A program made the position numbers and the translations under genes. The notes beneath the pieces are model-generated. The model was not told the origin of the DNA. It was given only the letters and a program-made list of their open reading frames with translations, and did no database searches. Shown piece by piece: positions 37,701-49,100 of a stretch of 64,000 bases of DNA. This stretch comes from Pomacea canaliculata (Eukaryota > Mollusca > Gastropoda > Architaenioglossa > Ampullariidae): NCBI RefSeq assembly GCF_003073045.1, contig NC_037590.1, positions 7,971,835 to 8,035,834 of the forward strand, in the 5' to 3' direction. Numbering within the stretch: the stretch's first letter is position 1; each line of letters begins with the position of its first letter.

Positions 37701-39839
37701 TGTCTACCCTGAGAGATTCCAGCTTTTAAAAAGAATTATGCAAACCACTAGTAAACATGACCAAATCCGACCTGTTGAGCAATTGGAAAGAGCTGTGTAC
37801 AATGGGAAAGATCTGGTGGCCAACCTCTATTTGGCTGTCAGAAACAACTGGCAAAAAAGTCTAACAGCACATTAGGCAACATGCCAGCAATTCAAAGTTG
37901 AGCCTCCCTCTGGCCTACAGTGTGATTTATTATACACACAAGTGTTCAACTAGAGAACTGCAGAAAGTCTGGAATGTTACCAACACCTACTGACAACATA
38001 AAAGTGACAATATCCCTAGAAATTTTGCTGGAGATAGGATAAATCTAATCTCCTCCTCCACTCTGTATGTGTGTGCATGTGTGCATGTGGGAACAAAGTA
38101 AAAAATGATTAATTTTTCAGCAACAACAATTTTGACTTACCTGGCTTCTTACCCTGGAGACGTCTTCCTCCATGAACTGAAAAGAAACATGTTACAGATT
38201 CAGTTAATGCTATATTTCTGTGATCATTTTATCTCTGCATGTATCTACACACACAAAACTGTATAATGCTTTAGAACAGTGAACATAGTTTTACACGATT
38301 CCTTTCTTTTCCTCATCCTTGTACTCATGTTTCAAATACTGGATGCAGCTCTCTAACTGTACACAAAAAGCAACATAAGCCTAAACAATGACTTATTGTG
38401 CTCTTTATCTTTCCCCAATCCTAACTGTTTATCACTTTCATTATTTAAAAGAAAATTAAGAACTGTTTTGTCTAGATCTTTACTTGAAAATGAAGACATC
38501 ACTTCTGAAGTTTTTTTTTTAAGTACATCTCCTATACATAATATCTTATTACACACCTGAGTTTAACCACTGCTTTATGCCCTCCTGTTCTTTATCTCTT
38601 CCTAAGACCTCTCCCCAAGCAAATCCATGCATTTTCTCTTTCTTTCTCTCACACACACTCTTGTGACCTGTGACATGGTGCAGGTGTCTGACACTAGGCC
38701 ACTCACTCACATCCTTTATATCCGTGACTAAGTTTCTTCTTGCATATGAAAAAAAAAGGTTGTTGCAATATCTACTGCTAAGAGCAAATAATAAATCTAA
38801 CTCCAACATGGATGCAGACATTGTTGTTTTAAGTTTTTGACTATTATACTTAAGACTAATTTGTTGAGGATGCTAATTACAACTACTAGACTATTGACCA
38901 TGCCTTTTTCTTAAATTTTTTCTGCACAGTTTCTAAGCATTTAACACCATTATTTCAAGTGAATAAAGTATATAAAATATATGAATCAGCTGGCTACTTT
39001 TTCTGCAAGGTAGAATCCACCAAGTATGAAGGGGAACTGGTGAAAAAGTGTGGTGATACTTAAAAGGTCACAGTAACCAAGCGAGGGGGTAAAATCGCTC
39101 AAGAGTATGAATAGCTGATAATCTACACCAGCGGTTCTCAACCTTTTACTTGTGACGCCCCCCTGACGAACAAATGTACAGGCGCACCCCACAGGTTGAG
39201 AACAGCTGATCTACACCTTCATTATGCAGTGTCTGCATTTTCATTTATAACTCTAGCACTTTTTATAGCAATCAATACCAGCCACCATTAACAGCATTAA
39301 ATTAAGGATGCTAACAGTCTCTTAAAATATTCTTATTATTTGTGACTATCTTCATCTTTGAGTGCACACATTTCTCCAGTTTAATTACAATCAGTATGTA
39401 GAGTTTAACTTAGCTGTTTAGCAGCTTTAACAAGCATTTCATTCGTACTCAGCCTTCCATCGTTTGTATGTTGTTCATGTCTTGTTTTTGTCTCAAGTGC
39501 TAAGATCATGCTTGTAAGGAGTATGCCCTATAAAAATCACATGTTTATTATTATTATAAATTGTCTGTTTCTAGTTAGTCATCACCTGGCAGCTGTTATA
39601 TGACCCAATTTGTTTTCCTGTTGCAAAATTAATTTAATGTTGCATATTATATTTATTTAAACATATATACATACACTATATTTACTGTTCAGTTCTACTT
39701 GTTCTGGTAATCTCCAGCCTCTTTTACAACAATTATATTAAAATAAAGTGCATGAGTACCAGAACAAGGGAATGGTGGTATTACAGCACATGACAAAAAA
39801 TTGGCCCTTACCTACAACTGTAACCTCTTCTGCCTCCAT
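31719..39839 (-). CDS. Rab11 family-interacting protein-like: C2, Sec5-like IPT/TIG, Rab11-binding domain
   Basis: Rab11-FIPs are effectors of Rab11 on recycling endosomes. Coding exons on the minus strand: 39812-39839 (ATG at 39839), 38141-38176, 37303-37408, 35806-35980, 34023-34863, 32990-33182, 32286-32345, 31719-31840; about 520 residues. Residues 1-120 form a class I FIP-type C2 domain (VVHGGRRLQGK, KKYRTSVV, NPDWNEES, VLGQVQIPI). The large exon carries a basic linker (KKLSKSIHDIFHLGRF) and an IPT/TIG fold (VVTNIIPNMATVHGGTKL, IEGKNLGLGKSDI, GKGDLWIETVSGG) resembling the Ral-binding domain of exocyst Sec5. The C-terminus is a coiled coil with the FIP signature YIEKLVSRVLEKCPEVL. Two single bases are missing in the large exon (near 34825 and in the A-run near 34570); with both restored its length is a multiple of three. 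A 5' UTR exon ends at 42980. Confidence 0.87.
32575..32760. other. GC-rich patch in an AT-rich intron, possible old repeat fragment
   Basis: About 185 bp of clearly higher GC than its surroundings, between exons 6 and 7 of the Rab11-FIP-like gene. On the minus strand it encodes IPRPMPVIGGSTWMDAAADR and neighbouring residues. I do not recognise a family. The composition jump suggests an inserted element or a retained fragment rather than a host exon. Confidence 0.3.
36120..36200 (+). mobile_element. Probable 3' tail fragment of a LINE-type element
   Basis: The phrase CCTCTGGGATAAATAAAGTG followed by TATC repeats is typical of the 3' ends of several animal non-LTR retrotransposons and their dependent SINEs. 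No coding part remains. It lies in the intron between exons 3 and 4 of the Rab11-FIP-like gene (35981-37302). Confidence 0.4.
39129..39208. mobile_element. 80-bp hAT MITE with perfect 8-bp target duplication
   Basis: It begins CAGCGGTTCTCAACC and ends GGTTGAGAACAGCTG, an inverted repeat with one mismatch that matches the known terminal motif of widespread hAT elements (SPIN/Charlie type). It is flanked on both sides by ATCTACAC (39121-39128 and 39209-39216), the 8-bp duplication expected for hAT. No transposase is present, so it is non-autonomous. Confidence 0.93.
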
Positions 39840-39951
39840 ATCAAGTGCTGCAGTGGCCACCTTCACCACCTGTTCGTGATGATAAATATTGTTCAGAAGA
39901 AATTCAGAATGATGATCCCCTTGGTCAGGGTAGCTAGCGACTGTGCCTCAG

Positions 39952-42900
39952 CTGAAAATTTGCAAGTCTTCTGGCTTCATGACTGTCTAGACAAAGAGAT
40001 TACAAAAAGGCTTAATTAAAAGACAACACAAAATATATTCATCTTACAGTAATAATGGTATGGTTCAACGCTTATTAAAGAGAATCTCTATATCAAACAA
40101 AAATTAAAAAACTAAGAGTGAACAATAATGTGCATAGTCTGCAAATAGTGCATCTTTGTTCCACAAGTATGATTAAAAAACGTTTTTAATAAAACTTAAA
40201 TAAAAACACCACAGAACAAGAATCATCATTTTATTAAGGGGGTTAGCTGTCATCACCTGGGTGACTGTCTGCACAGTGCATTAACGCGGAAGAGATCAAA
40301 GGAAGGAGAGAGGCAGACATGTCCCCCCCCCCCCAAAAAAAAAACAAACTCTAGTGAAGGGGAGATAAAAACTGCCGCCATGCCGCCCACTCCCTCCTTC
40401 CCCCCTCTCTTATCGGTTTTGGTCTGCCAATGAGAAATTGTTTTTTAAGAAATTTAGATATAGATTAAGAAAAATCTGTTGTCATGAATGGTAAGCTAGC
40501 CTTTAAAATAGCTCGCACTTTGAGGTGCAGTTTCAAGAGCTGTATACAAAGAGAAAAGTGTATTTGCATTATGAACAAGAATACATAAGACAGGCCTATC
40601 CAGGCTTTAGAGTGAGAGTATTAGAAATAATTTACCCTTCTTCATGTGTATCATTGCATAATTATATGTGTGCGAGTGTGTAAGAATATAGGTGACTAGA
40701 GAGAATAGGTTTTGACATATCTGCAATCTGACGCACATAAACATTTTAAGTTCTTCCTTTTTCCCAGTTTTTATTTGTACTGTTGTCAAGCCACAATATA
40801 TATTTATATATACTAGGCAGGTCTTGCACCCTTGCTGTAGCCAATACCTAATAAAGCAAGCCATATCACAATGGCTCTGCGTAGTAGAACTGATTTCTAT
40901 CATTTGAAGCCACCACCAACTTCTTAGAATACAGAAAGTAAATATGAGAAACGAAAACACTCTAGAGCAACATTCACTAACATAAACTACAAGTTTCTGG
41001 GAGATAAATAGAATATCCCTGCCCAATCTAATGAAGATTAGCAATGTGTCACACTCTGCTCATTTATAAAATGGTTTGTAGATTAGGAAAAATGCCAAAA
41101 CTTTGTTTAATCTTTGTATAGCTGTTTATACCAGAAAGTTTTTTTCGAGAATCTTGGTTTTCCAGAATTTTATACGTAGCCAGTGTCATTTTACTGTGAT
41201 TTTATACAGTTTTTTATCTACATGTGACATCTGTGTAGCAAATTAGTGAAAATTTTTACTCTTGCCTTCCTACCTCTTCATGCTCCTACATTAATTTGAG
41301 ATTGACAGTTCATTTTCCAATTTGTTAAGACCATAATTTCTCTCTCTTGTGACTCATATACCTCTCTGTCTATACACTATTTATGGAACAATCAAGAAAG
41401 GATGAAACAGTTACCATTCAAACATTAGCACCAAACCAGTAGACAATGAAAGTAACATTGCTTGCTACAACAGTCGAGGTTGTAAGATGTTCAGCATTCA
41501 GCTGGATTTAGACAATATCAAACAGGTGGCAGGAGATTAACATTTATGTGCTCTGAGAACAAGCATGCTGCAGAGCTTAGAACTTTCTAAAATTTGTAAA
41601 TAAGATAGTCAGGTCATCCAGAAAGCAGAGAACTAAACTTTAATGAGAACAATAGTACCAATGCAAAGGCTTTGATGTTAAAGACCAACCTAAATGGTTT
41701 GCATTTTTTTCAGGTATCAGTAAATAATAATAAAGATGGATCTTGGAAGCTGAAATTTAAAGGTTAGGTTTTTATTGCCTATATCTACTGATAATCTGCA
41801 AAAACCGCAAACCATTCAGGTTGGTCTTTAAGAAAATACTCGGGATACAACCTTCTTCACTAAAATGGAAAAATTATATCATATATATATATACACTATT
41901 TATATAACTATAAATCATAGTTTTAGAAATTCACACCATCAGCACCCACTATTTTATTCAGCACTGGAAAGCTTAATCCAGTTATAAATATATCTATAAT
42001 ATATATAGTAATCATAACTTGAACTGCAGCAGTATTTGAACCAGAATGCACATTAACAATGCTTGTTAACAGTCACAAACATTAACCACCAAGTCATAAC
42101 TAATAGTACCCATAACACTGTCCCCAAAATTATTTCAAAGTTTAAACTCACAACTAACTCACTTCCAAAGTGTTCGTAAATTACTGTAGTGCAAGGTGGA
42201 AGCACTTTTTTCCAAAGCAGCCCAAACAATCATACCCAGACATATATATATATAGTTAATGATTTGCAGCTTTTGAATTTACCATTTTAAAGAGCAATAT
42301 AACTATCAAGAAACCATATATATATATATTGCCTTGAATTTAAAGCTAATTCACTAAAAGCTCTTGCATATTAGGGAAATAATTTTCAAGTTTAAAGTCG
42401 CAATGCAACAGTACAAGCATTTCATTTTATTTTCGCATTTATATTTAAGCAATTCATTTATCGTGAGTTATGATTTTATAACTTGCGTTGTCTAAGCACC
42501 ACATCATGATGAGATACCGTTACGTTCACAACCAGGATGAGTCTGTTTTTATTTAAGGATGTTTATGTTTACCTCTTCTATCAAATGTCGTCATCCAAAC
42601 ATGTTGACCCACAGCGGAGAATGGAATCTTAACAATTCTTTTGTCCATCGATCTAAAAAGGTTTGTTTACAAAGCTCCTTGGTGTCTTTGTTTCTCCGCA
42701 GTCATCACAACCATCAAAGATTTTATACAGCTGTCGTTACAAGTCAGATTTTAAACCGTGAACTGCCCATAAACCTGATTACCAAACACAGACACAGAGA
42801 AGTGTGTGGTTTCCTTTCATGTTACTACTTCCTCGGTAAACAGCAGGAAACTCGGTGTTGACAGGACAAACTCGTCAAAAGTGTTTCGACGTCAACACAT

Positions 42901-42979
42901 ACCGACTTTTGTTTTAATTTTCGCTTGTTACATTTGACCTTCGTGAAATACTTGTGTGAGAATGTGTACAAATACTCAC
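39952..42979 (-). other. First intron of the Rab11-FIP-like gene
   Basis: The donor at 42979 (GTGAGT on the minus strand) follows a non-coding first exon, and the acceptor TTTTCAG precedes 39951. The intron is AT-rich and contains a C12/A10 run at 40323-40344 and a 146-bp foldback element. A 145-codon minus-strand frame at 40607-41044 shows no domain and looks random. Confidence 0.6.
41682..41827. mobile_element. 146-bp foldback MITE flanked by TTAA
   Basis: Left end AGACCAACCTAAATGG and right end CCATTCAGGTTGGTCT are inverted repeats, and complementarity continues inward for about 45 bp with few mismatches. TTAA lies on both sides (41678-41681 and 41828-41831). TTAA duplication suggests a piggyBac-type mobiliser, although the termini do not start with the usual CCY; a TA-duplicating family is the alternative. 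Confidence 0.75.
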
Positions 42980-42980
42980 C

Positions 42981-43180
42981 CTAAACTGTGTAGATGAGCT
43001 GCGTTTGATAATCGCTGTGACCACGGACAAGTCCGTGAGGTGACTGGGCGGATATGTCACACGTCCGTCATGAAGAGGAATGCTTCAACTCGCCTCTCTT
43101 ATCTTCCTCAGGATTGGTCAGCCTCTTTTCCACACAGCCTGTCACTTGCTCTGTTACAAGCTGGCCATACCTGAGACAAA
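42981..43180. promoter_or_regulatory. Compact bidirectional promoter between Rab11-FIP-like gene and UBL7
   Basis: The donor of the minus-strand first exon and the plus-strand UBL7 start codon are about 200 bp apart, so both transcripts must start in this interval or very near it. The region is less AT-rich than its flanks, has no obvious TATA box and contains TCTTATCTTCCTC-like ETS/pyrimidine motifs. The role is inferred from geometry. Confidence 0.6.
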
Positions 43181-44166
43181 ATGGCGATGTTTGTCAATGT
43201 TTGTGATTGTACCAAGAGAAAAAACATTGCCCGCTTTCGTATCGAAGTGAATCAGTATGGTAATTATGTTGATAAATTGATTTCTGACATCGCAGATCAT
43301 TTGAAGGCAGACATAAATGAACTAGACGTAATTTACTGTGGTCAAAAACTTCAGGAAGAAGCTGCTCCAAAGCTTTCAACCTGTTCTACGGTGTATGTGT
43401 TCCGAAAACCAGTTGATGAGCTCGGGGCTTCAGGTACTGATGTTTCTGAAGCGTCTAAATGTGTTTCATCGTTGCAAACAGCACTGCTTAGCGCGAATTA
43501 CAGGAAAACTGTAGACAATCTGGTAAATTCCCAACAGCTGCTTCAGCAGATGATGAGAAAGGTACCTGGACTTGCAAACGATCCTGTAACTCTGTCCATG
43601 CTTCAAGATCCTGAATTATTGACAATTTTAATAAGTCGGCAGAACATTCAAAAAGTCTTGAAGGAACATCCTACATTTGGTCAAGCAGCTGACTATATCG
43701 CGCGTTTAGTCAACGAAGAAACCAACGAGCAAGTAAGCAACAGAGCTGGAAGAAGTGCAACTTATTCACTAGATCGAATGTCTGACGATGAAGAAGAAGG
43801 TAATCAAGGAAGAAGCGCGAATGGTGGGCCTCAACAGCTCATACAACATCTCAGCTTGCAGCGGCATTGGCAACAGCAACAGCAACAGCATCAGCTCGAC
43901 CCCCAGCATCAGGCAGTTCACCTTTGCAACCCAGCACCTCTAGAACAGCTATGGGCAATAATAATCCAAGTGTAATCTCATCCGACTTTTTTCAGCAGGC
44001 CATGATGCAAGTCCAAAATGCTGCTTTGGATGCGCAAGTGCAGCAACTTAGAGATATGGGTTTTCAGGATGAAAATCTTGCTCGACAGGTTCTAGCTGCA
44101 ACAAATGGTGACATTCAGGCTGCGTTAGATTTAATTTTCGCCCAGTTTGGTGATGGCAGCAACTAA
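43181..44166 (+). CDS. UBL7: UBL7-like ubiquitin shuttle protein (UBL and UBA domains), single exon
   Basis: UBL7 proteins pair an N-terminal ubiquitin-like domain with a C-terminal UBA domain that binds ubiquitin. Here residues 1-85 form the UBL (DVIYCGQKLQEEA, STVYVFRKP). The middle carries the family region LSMLQDPELLTILI and an acidic SDDEEEG. The UBA domain is at the end (QLRDMGFQDENLARQVL, NGDIQAALDLIF). The length is about 328 residues against 380 in human. The gene has no intron. The frame slips near 43843: upstream reads GGPQQLI, and downstream TTSQLAAALATATATAS matches the human Ala/Thr-rich stretch. One missing base explains it. A 38-nt splice (43801-43838) would also restore frame but is implausibly short. 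The start codon follows the shared promoter directly. Confidence 0.9.
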
Positions 44167-46145
44167 TAGTGAGCAGTACATGTAAGATGTTGTTTTGCAA
44201 AAACTTAAAACAGGAGGAGTGGCAAATAGCTTGTTACTAAAAAAAAATGACTGTGATTTGAGTTTTTTTCACTTAATCCACCCCAAAATGAATACGTTTT
44301 TAATGCTTATGAATGTATTTGAAATTGTCCAGTCAAAAGTTTTAAGGAGGCAAAAAAAAAGGGGGTTTCTATTTCAAAAAGAGGGTTCGGACAGTGCACC
44401 CACGTTTTTGGAGATGGAATGAGAGAACAAATATTACTACAGATCTGTAGTAGTAGTAGTACTTTCTGTTTAGACATGTCATTGCACATCCACAATGTGC
44501 TGTTTGCTTATGTTCTTGATTTGGTATAGTATTGTTTACTTTTTCAAAAAAAGCATGTGATTTTTAATGTATTGTAAACTGGAGTTTTATCCTTGTGATG
44601 AGTATGATGTCATACAGCCATCATTTGATTTTTTTGTAGTTCAAAGTTTAGACATTTGTCAGCTGTTTTAAAGTTAAGTCATCTGTATGTTGTATCTCAT
44701 GCTGTTCAAGAGTATTTCTGATGTCTAGGAAAATAATGAGCCTTATGTTGATTAGTTGATTTTTGGTAGCACTTATCATCTAAGGGCAGGTGCCATAAAT
44801 TGAAAATATCCAAACTTTCAGTCTGCTCCTTCATTTGTGATCATACAAATCAGTACACATATAAACTTAACATACAGATGTCATAAATATATTTTTTAAC
44901 AGCTTTTATTACATTCAAGAAAACAACATGGATTTAAGAAAATTGATGAAATCAGCAGCTGTTGGCTTGAATAATTAGTTAATTGCTTATGTATTAACAT
45001 TTTCCAGACATTTTTTTAAATTTGACATAATTCGTTTGTGCAGACAGTAAAAAAAAAAAAAGGTTTCCATGCACATACACACATACCTTGCACACATTTA
45101 GTGAAATTGAAGGAATACAGGCCGAGAATTTTGAAATTTGTGATGCTAATTTTGAGCATTTAGAGTTACTGTGATGTTTATTAGTGATGATCATAAACTT
45201 TACTTTCAGTATATTGCAGAATAGCTATAAATAGAAATATAGATGAATTGCAACAACTACAGCAGTCCTCGACTTAGGACATTCCGTTCCTATGTTGCAT
45301 GGTAAACGGAATTTCGCTGTAAGTCGGAACATTCATACACACTGTACGTAAATAACATCCTGTAAGCGCTTATCCCATCCTAACACAGTAATTATCAAAA
45401 AACACATATAAAATACGTCTAATAATAACACCAAACACGAAGTTCGCGTTACGACGTTTACGACACAAAACCACTTAAGTGAAAACAAGGCTTTATACAG
45501 TAAATGGGAGATGTGTCATAACCACGAAACATAACCCGAGGACTGCCTGTATTTGTATTGAGGGAAGGGGAGAAATAATAGTCTTTAAATGGATATGTTG
45601 TAACTCAGATTATTCTGTATAGACTACTGTGACATTGTATATCTCAATTGCTTTCTACATGCTTTTTTTTTTTTGAAATTGCTTGATTTTTGCTGATAAA
45701 GTCAACAAACTAATTAATACTTTAATTTCCTTATTTTTAAATGTATAAATCTATAGATGTGTCTGTGTGCATAAACATATGTGCATCCCATAAAGCATAT
45801 TACATTTTTTTTTTAAATCTATCTTTGTTATAATTCCCTTAAGTATAAGTTTTAAAAATGCACTCTACAAAGGGATTAAAAACTGGGTCTTAATGATACG
45901 TTCTGCAGTATTTTCCATATAGCTTACTAAATTATCCATTTTTAATTCAGACTGATGCACTAGTTTTTATTTTAAAAACATACTTGAAAAAATTTGCAGC
46001 TGTGACAGTTCTTCCTTTTCAATTAAACTGATGTTAGCTTAGGTAGTATTCTATTCTGTAATTTTATTTAATAACTTTTTTTTTTAAAAAATGGTCATTG
46101 TAGGTGATTTTTTTTTCTTTAAGAGCCAGTGTTTTTTAATTGCAT
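44167..46145. other. 3' flank of UBL7 and of the convergent nuclease-helicase gene
   Basis: AT-rich sequence without coding signal between two convergent genes. It contains a pogo-like MITE. TTTATT words near 46062 and 45968 are candidate minus-strand AATAAA signals for the nuclease-helicase gene. I see no clear plus-strand poly(A) signal close to the UBL7 stop. Confidence 0.5.
45260..45549. mobile_element. 290-bp pogo/Tigger-like MITE with TA duplication
   Basis: The left end is CAGCAGTCCTCGACTTAGG and the right end, read inward on the other strand, is CAGGCAGTCCTCGGG; a TA lies on each side. The CAG...CCTCG terminus with TA duplication is characteristic of pogo/Tigger elements. Subterminal words (GTAAGTCGG, TTACGACG) repeat in inverted form. 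There is no coding capacity. Confidence 0.8.
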
Positions 46146-49100
46146 TCATTTATAAGCATTATCATCACCTGATAATTGCACAATAATCAACTGAGAAATG
46201 CATCTTGTCATAGAAATCGCTTTGCCCCAGGTTTCCAGTTTCTCATTACTGAATTGTTTATCAAGGTCATCTTTCCTGCCTGGAACATACACGACCACTT
46301 TCCTCTCTAAGCCAAGAACATCATTCCATTCTGCTAAGGTCACTTTGTCATCTTTCCTTAACACTGCTTTCTTCAAATCTGCCTCCCATATTGCAATGCC
46401 ATAATCCCTATAATCCCTAACAACATGAACTGGAATTCCAGCATCGCGCAAGCCTACAGTCAGCCTGTTTGCGTGAGATTTCAGCTGTCCATTTTCATCT
46501 TCAACATGATCATCATGCAGGTGTCCATGTGTCAGCACAAAAACATCACAGAATTGCAGAGGCGGGGTGGAGGCTGTGGCCTTTTTACCAGCACCAGAGT
46601 GCACTGAACCGTGGTTCAGCTTCTGTTACCAGCAATGGACAAGGAATTAGATGCATGACAGTAGATGCAACACTAAGTATGAGTTAATGCAGATTCCTTT
46701 GTGCTATGACTACAATGTGTACAATGAGAGAGAAATCCCCAGGTTATCAGTTACATCTGTAATCATCTGTAAAATTGTCAGCTGGCCAAATAAGAACTTC
46801 AAAGCTAGTGTATGATACTACATGCCATTACAACATCTGTAAACCTAAGGATTTATGCTACTGAACAGAACAAAATGTGAAAGAGATGTTTGGATAACCT
46901 GCAGACTACTTGTGCAGAGAAATGTAACCATTTAAGTTTCCAAACAAGCTGAGCAGTTTAGTCTCACTGAAACATTTTTGCGTTGCACAGATACATTTTC
47001 TTTGTCTCTTTCACACATACCAGGTATGCCACAGCCAATTTGTAGGTGTTGTAGAAGTACTTCTGCTATTTGGAATCCACATTGCCAACATTCCAATGGC
47101 CATCTTTCAGCATGACCATCCCCTGCATGCATCAGCTGTATGATATTGGGTCCATCACAAGAATGGTGTATTCTGTTTGCATAATTCTTGATATTAATTT
47201 TCTCCAGGTCAACAACATTTATAAGCATCCTTTGCACCACAGGGACACATCGAAGAGGCACAAGCATCTGTTTTTCCTCCAGACCATATGGGATACAGTT
47301 GTGCATTGCTCCGGCCATCCACAAATGCACTTCTCTGTTTTTGGCCGTTAGCTCCATAACAAACTGGTTGTAGCTCTTGGCTAGACTGGACAACAACATA
47401 GGAACATAACGTTCATTATTAGCACTACTTACTAATAGCATTTTCAGCTATGATGTGATGCTATTCACATAATGTAAGGTAAAAATCATTTTCTAATTGA
47501 TATCTAGAAGAAAAAACTTTCCATGACATAGAAAGTGCAATTTACCCTGAATAAATCAGAGCAACAGTTTAAACTCTAGTATATGAAACCACCTAGGTGC
47601 ACATTGTTCCTTGGTTTTGAACCAGGCAAACTGGAATAGATGTTTTCAGATTACTGTGTTTATATTTGAAACTTCTATCCTGATTGTACTCACATTTAAT
47701 GTAATCTTACATATTACTAATTTGTTTTTTGTTTATATCTAGTGAGAAATTCTTACAGTTCATTAAGATAAACACACATTACACAGAGGTTGATTGTAGC
47801 TTGTGGGGTAGTTGCTGTCATTCAGACGGTCTTGAAGATTTGTACACATACTTTTTTCTAATGGGCCATGCCAGTTTAATATTTTAGTGTCTGTCTTTAA
47901 GCACAGTTTAGTATCACAGGTTTTGTGCAGTGTTTATACTTACATTGCCACCTCAGAGCCATTATTTCTGAGAAAAAAGAAGCAACTGTTAACTGCATAC
48001 TTTTTTTTTAAGTGTCTATGTAACTTCACTATGTTTATAAAACTAGTTATAAAATTTGTAAAAATATGTTAAAACTTAAATGTACAGTTAATAGTAGAAT
48101 ATACTTAAGACACAAAAATTGCACCCACCTATGTTTATTGATACCGTAAAGCTTCTGCATTCTAATTTATCCATATTTATTATGAATCCATCTTGCAATA
48201 GGAACAACCAGCCTTTTTTCAACCAGTGTGCTCTTCAAAGACGGTATAGAGTAATCAGAGTTATCTGATGCTATGAAACCAAATTTGTTTCCTCATTCTT
48301 CCTATCAACTATAAACAGAACTCCTAAAATAAGAAACCGCTTTCATTATCAGTTGACTTACGTAGGATCGGGATACACCTCATCCATTACAATATGCAGG
48401 GTTTCATTCTTTGCAAAATTCACTAGGTCATTGATGGACTTGGTCACTTCTTCTTCACCCTTCTGAAAGTTGTAGAAGTGGATATGCACTTTGCCAGTGG
48501 GTTGTGACCTGTTTTGATAAGCCTGCATAGTCCCCTCAAGCTGATGGTGAACAAGGTATGACGCAGCCAGGCCAAGAACCCAGCTACTGACAATATGGAC
48601 GTCATGACCCTGATAAAGCCACTGCAAAGCCATCAGCACTAGAACAACAGTCTTTCCTGTTCCACATGGCCCTGAAAGGAACACTCTAGAAGGTGCTGTG
48701 ACCAGCAGGTCAATTTGCTGTGGTGTCAGCACCAGCTTTCTCAGCCTGTTTCCAACCTCTGACACACCATCACCTCTGTTTCGAACCTCCATGAGCGGGG
48801 AACTGGAGCAGTGAACTCTGATTGTTGTAGCTGGACCACAAAACCTGTTATAGTCATAATAATTTAGCTGTTATGCAATATTGCTCATGCTGTAATAGTC
48901 TTTTTTTTTGGAACAGCTTAATTGACATGAATTTTTTTAAGATTCATTGTTGTGTGTTTTAGAAAAGCATTTATATGCGAGCATTTTGGTGGAAATTTAA
49001 ATTTTTCTTTCAGTGAATATTGGTCAAGAATTTGAGAGAAGCACACACCTGTTAATCAGAGGTGGAGGGAGATATTCCTACATCATTTGCCAGTTTTCCA

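Noticed and set aside
40607-41044. 145-codon minus-strand reading frame
   Set aside because: It lies in the first intron of the Rab11-FIP-like gene, has no domain, and its composition looks like translated AT-rich intron.
43801-43838. A 38-nt intron in UBL7 (GT...AG) that would restore frame
   Set aside because: It is too short for a normal animal intron. A single missing base near 43843 explains the shift and keeps GGPQQLI, which aligns with the human protein.
43840-43870. Programmed ribosomal frameshift in UBL7
   Set aside because: No slippery heptamer is evident, and the same kind of slip occurs in several unrelated genes of the window.
46604-46622. Earlier acceptor before KLNHGS for the last nuclease-helicase exon
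   Set aside because: Its phase conflicts with the phase-1 donor at 47021. The acceptor ending at 46604 joins in frame as GIPG then VHSGAG.
47427-47450. Acceptor at 47450 for exon 5 of the nuclease-helicase gene
   Set aside because: It has a better polypyrimidine context, but its phase does not fit the phase-2 end of exon 4. The acceptor at 47428-47429 fits the phase, although the signal is weak.
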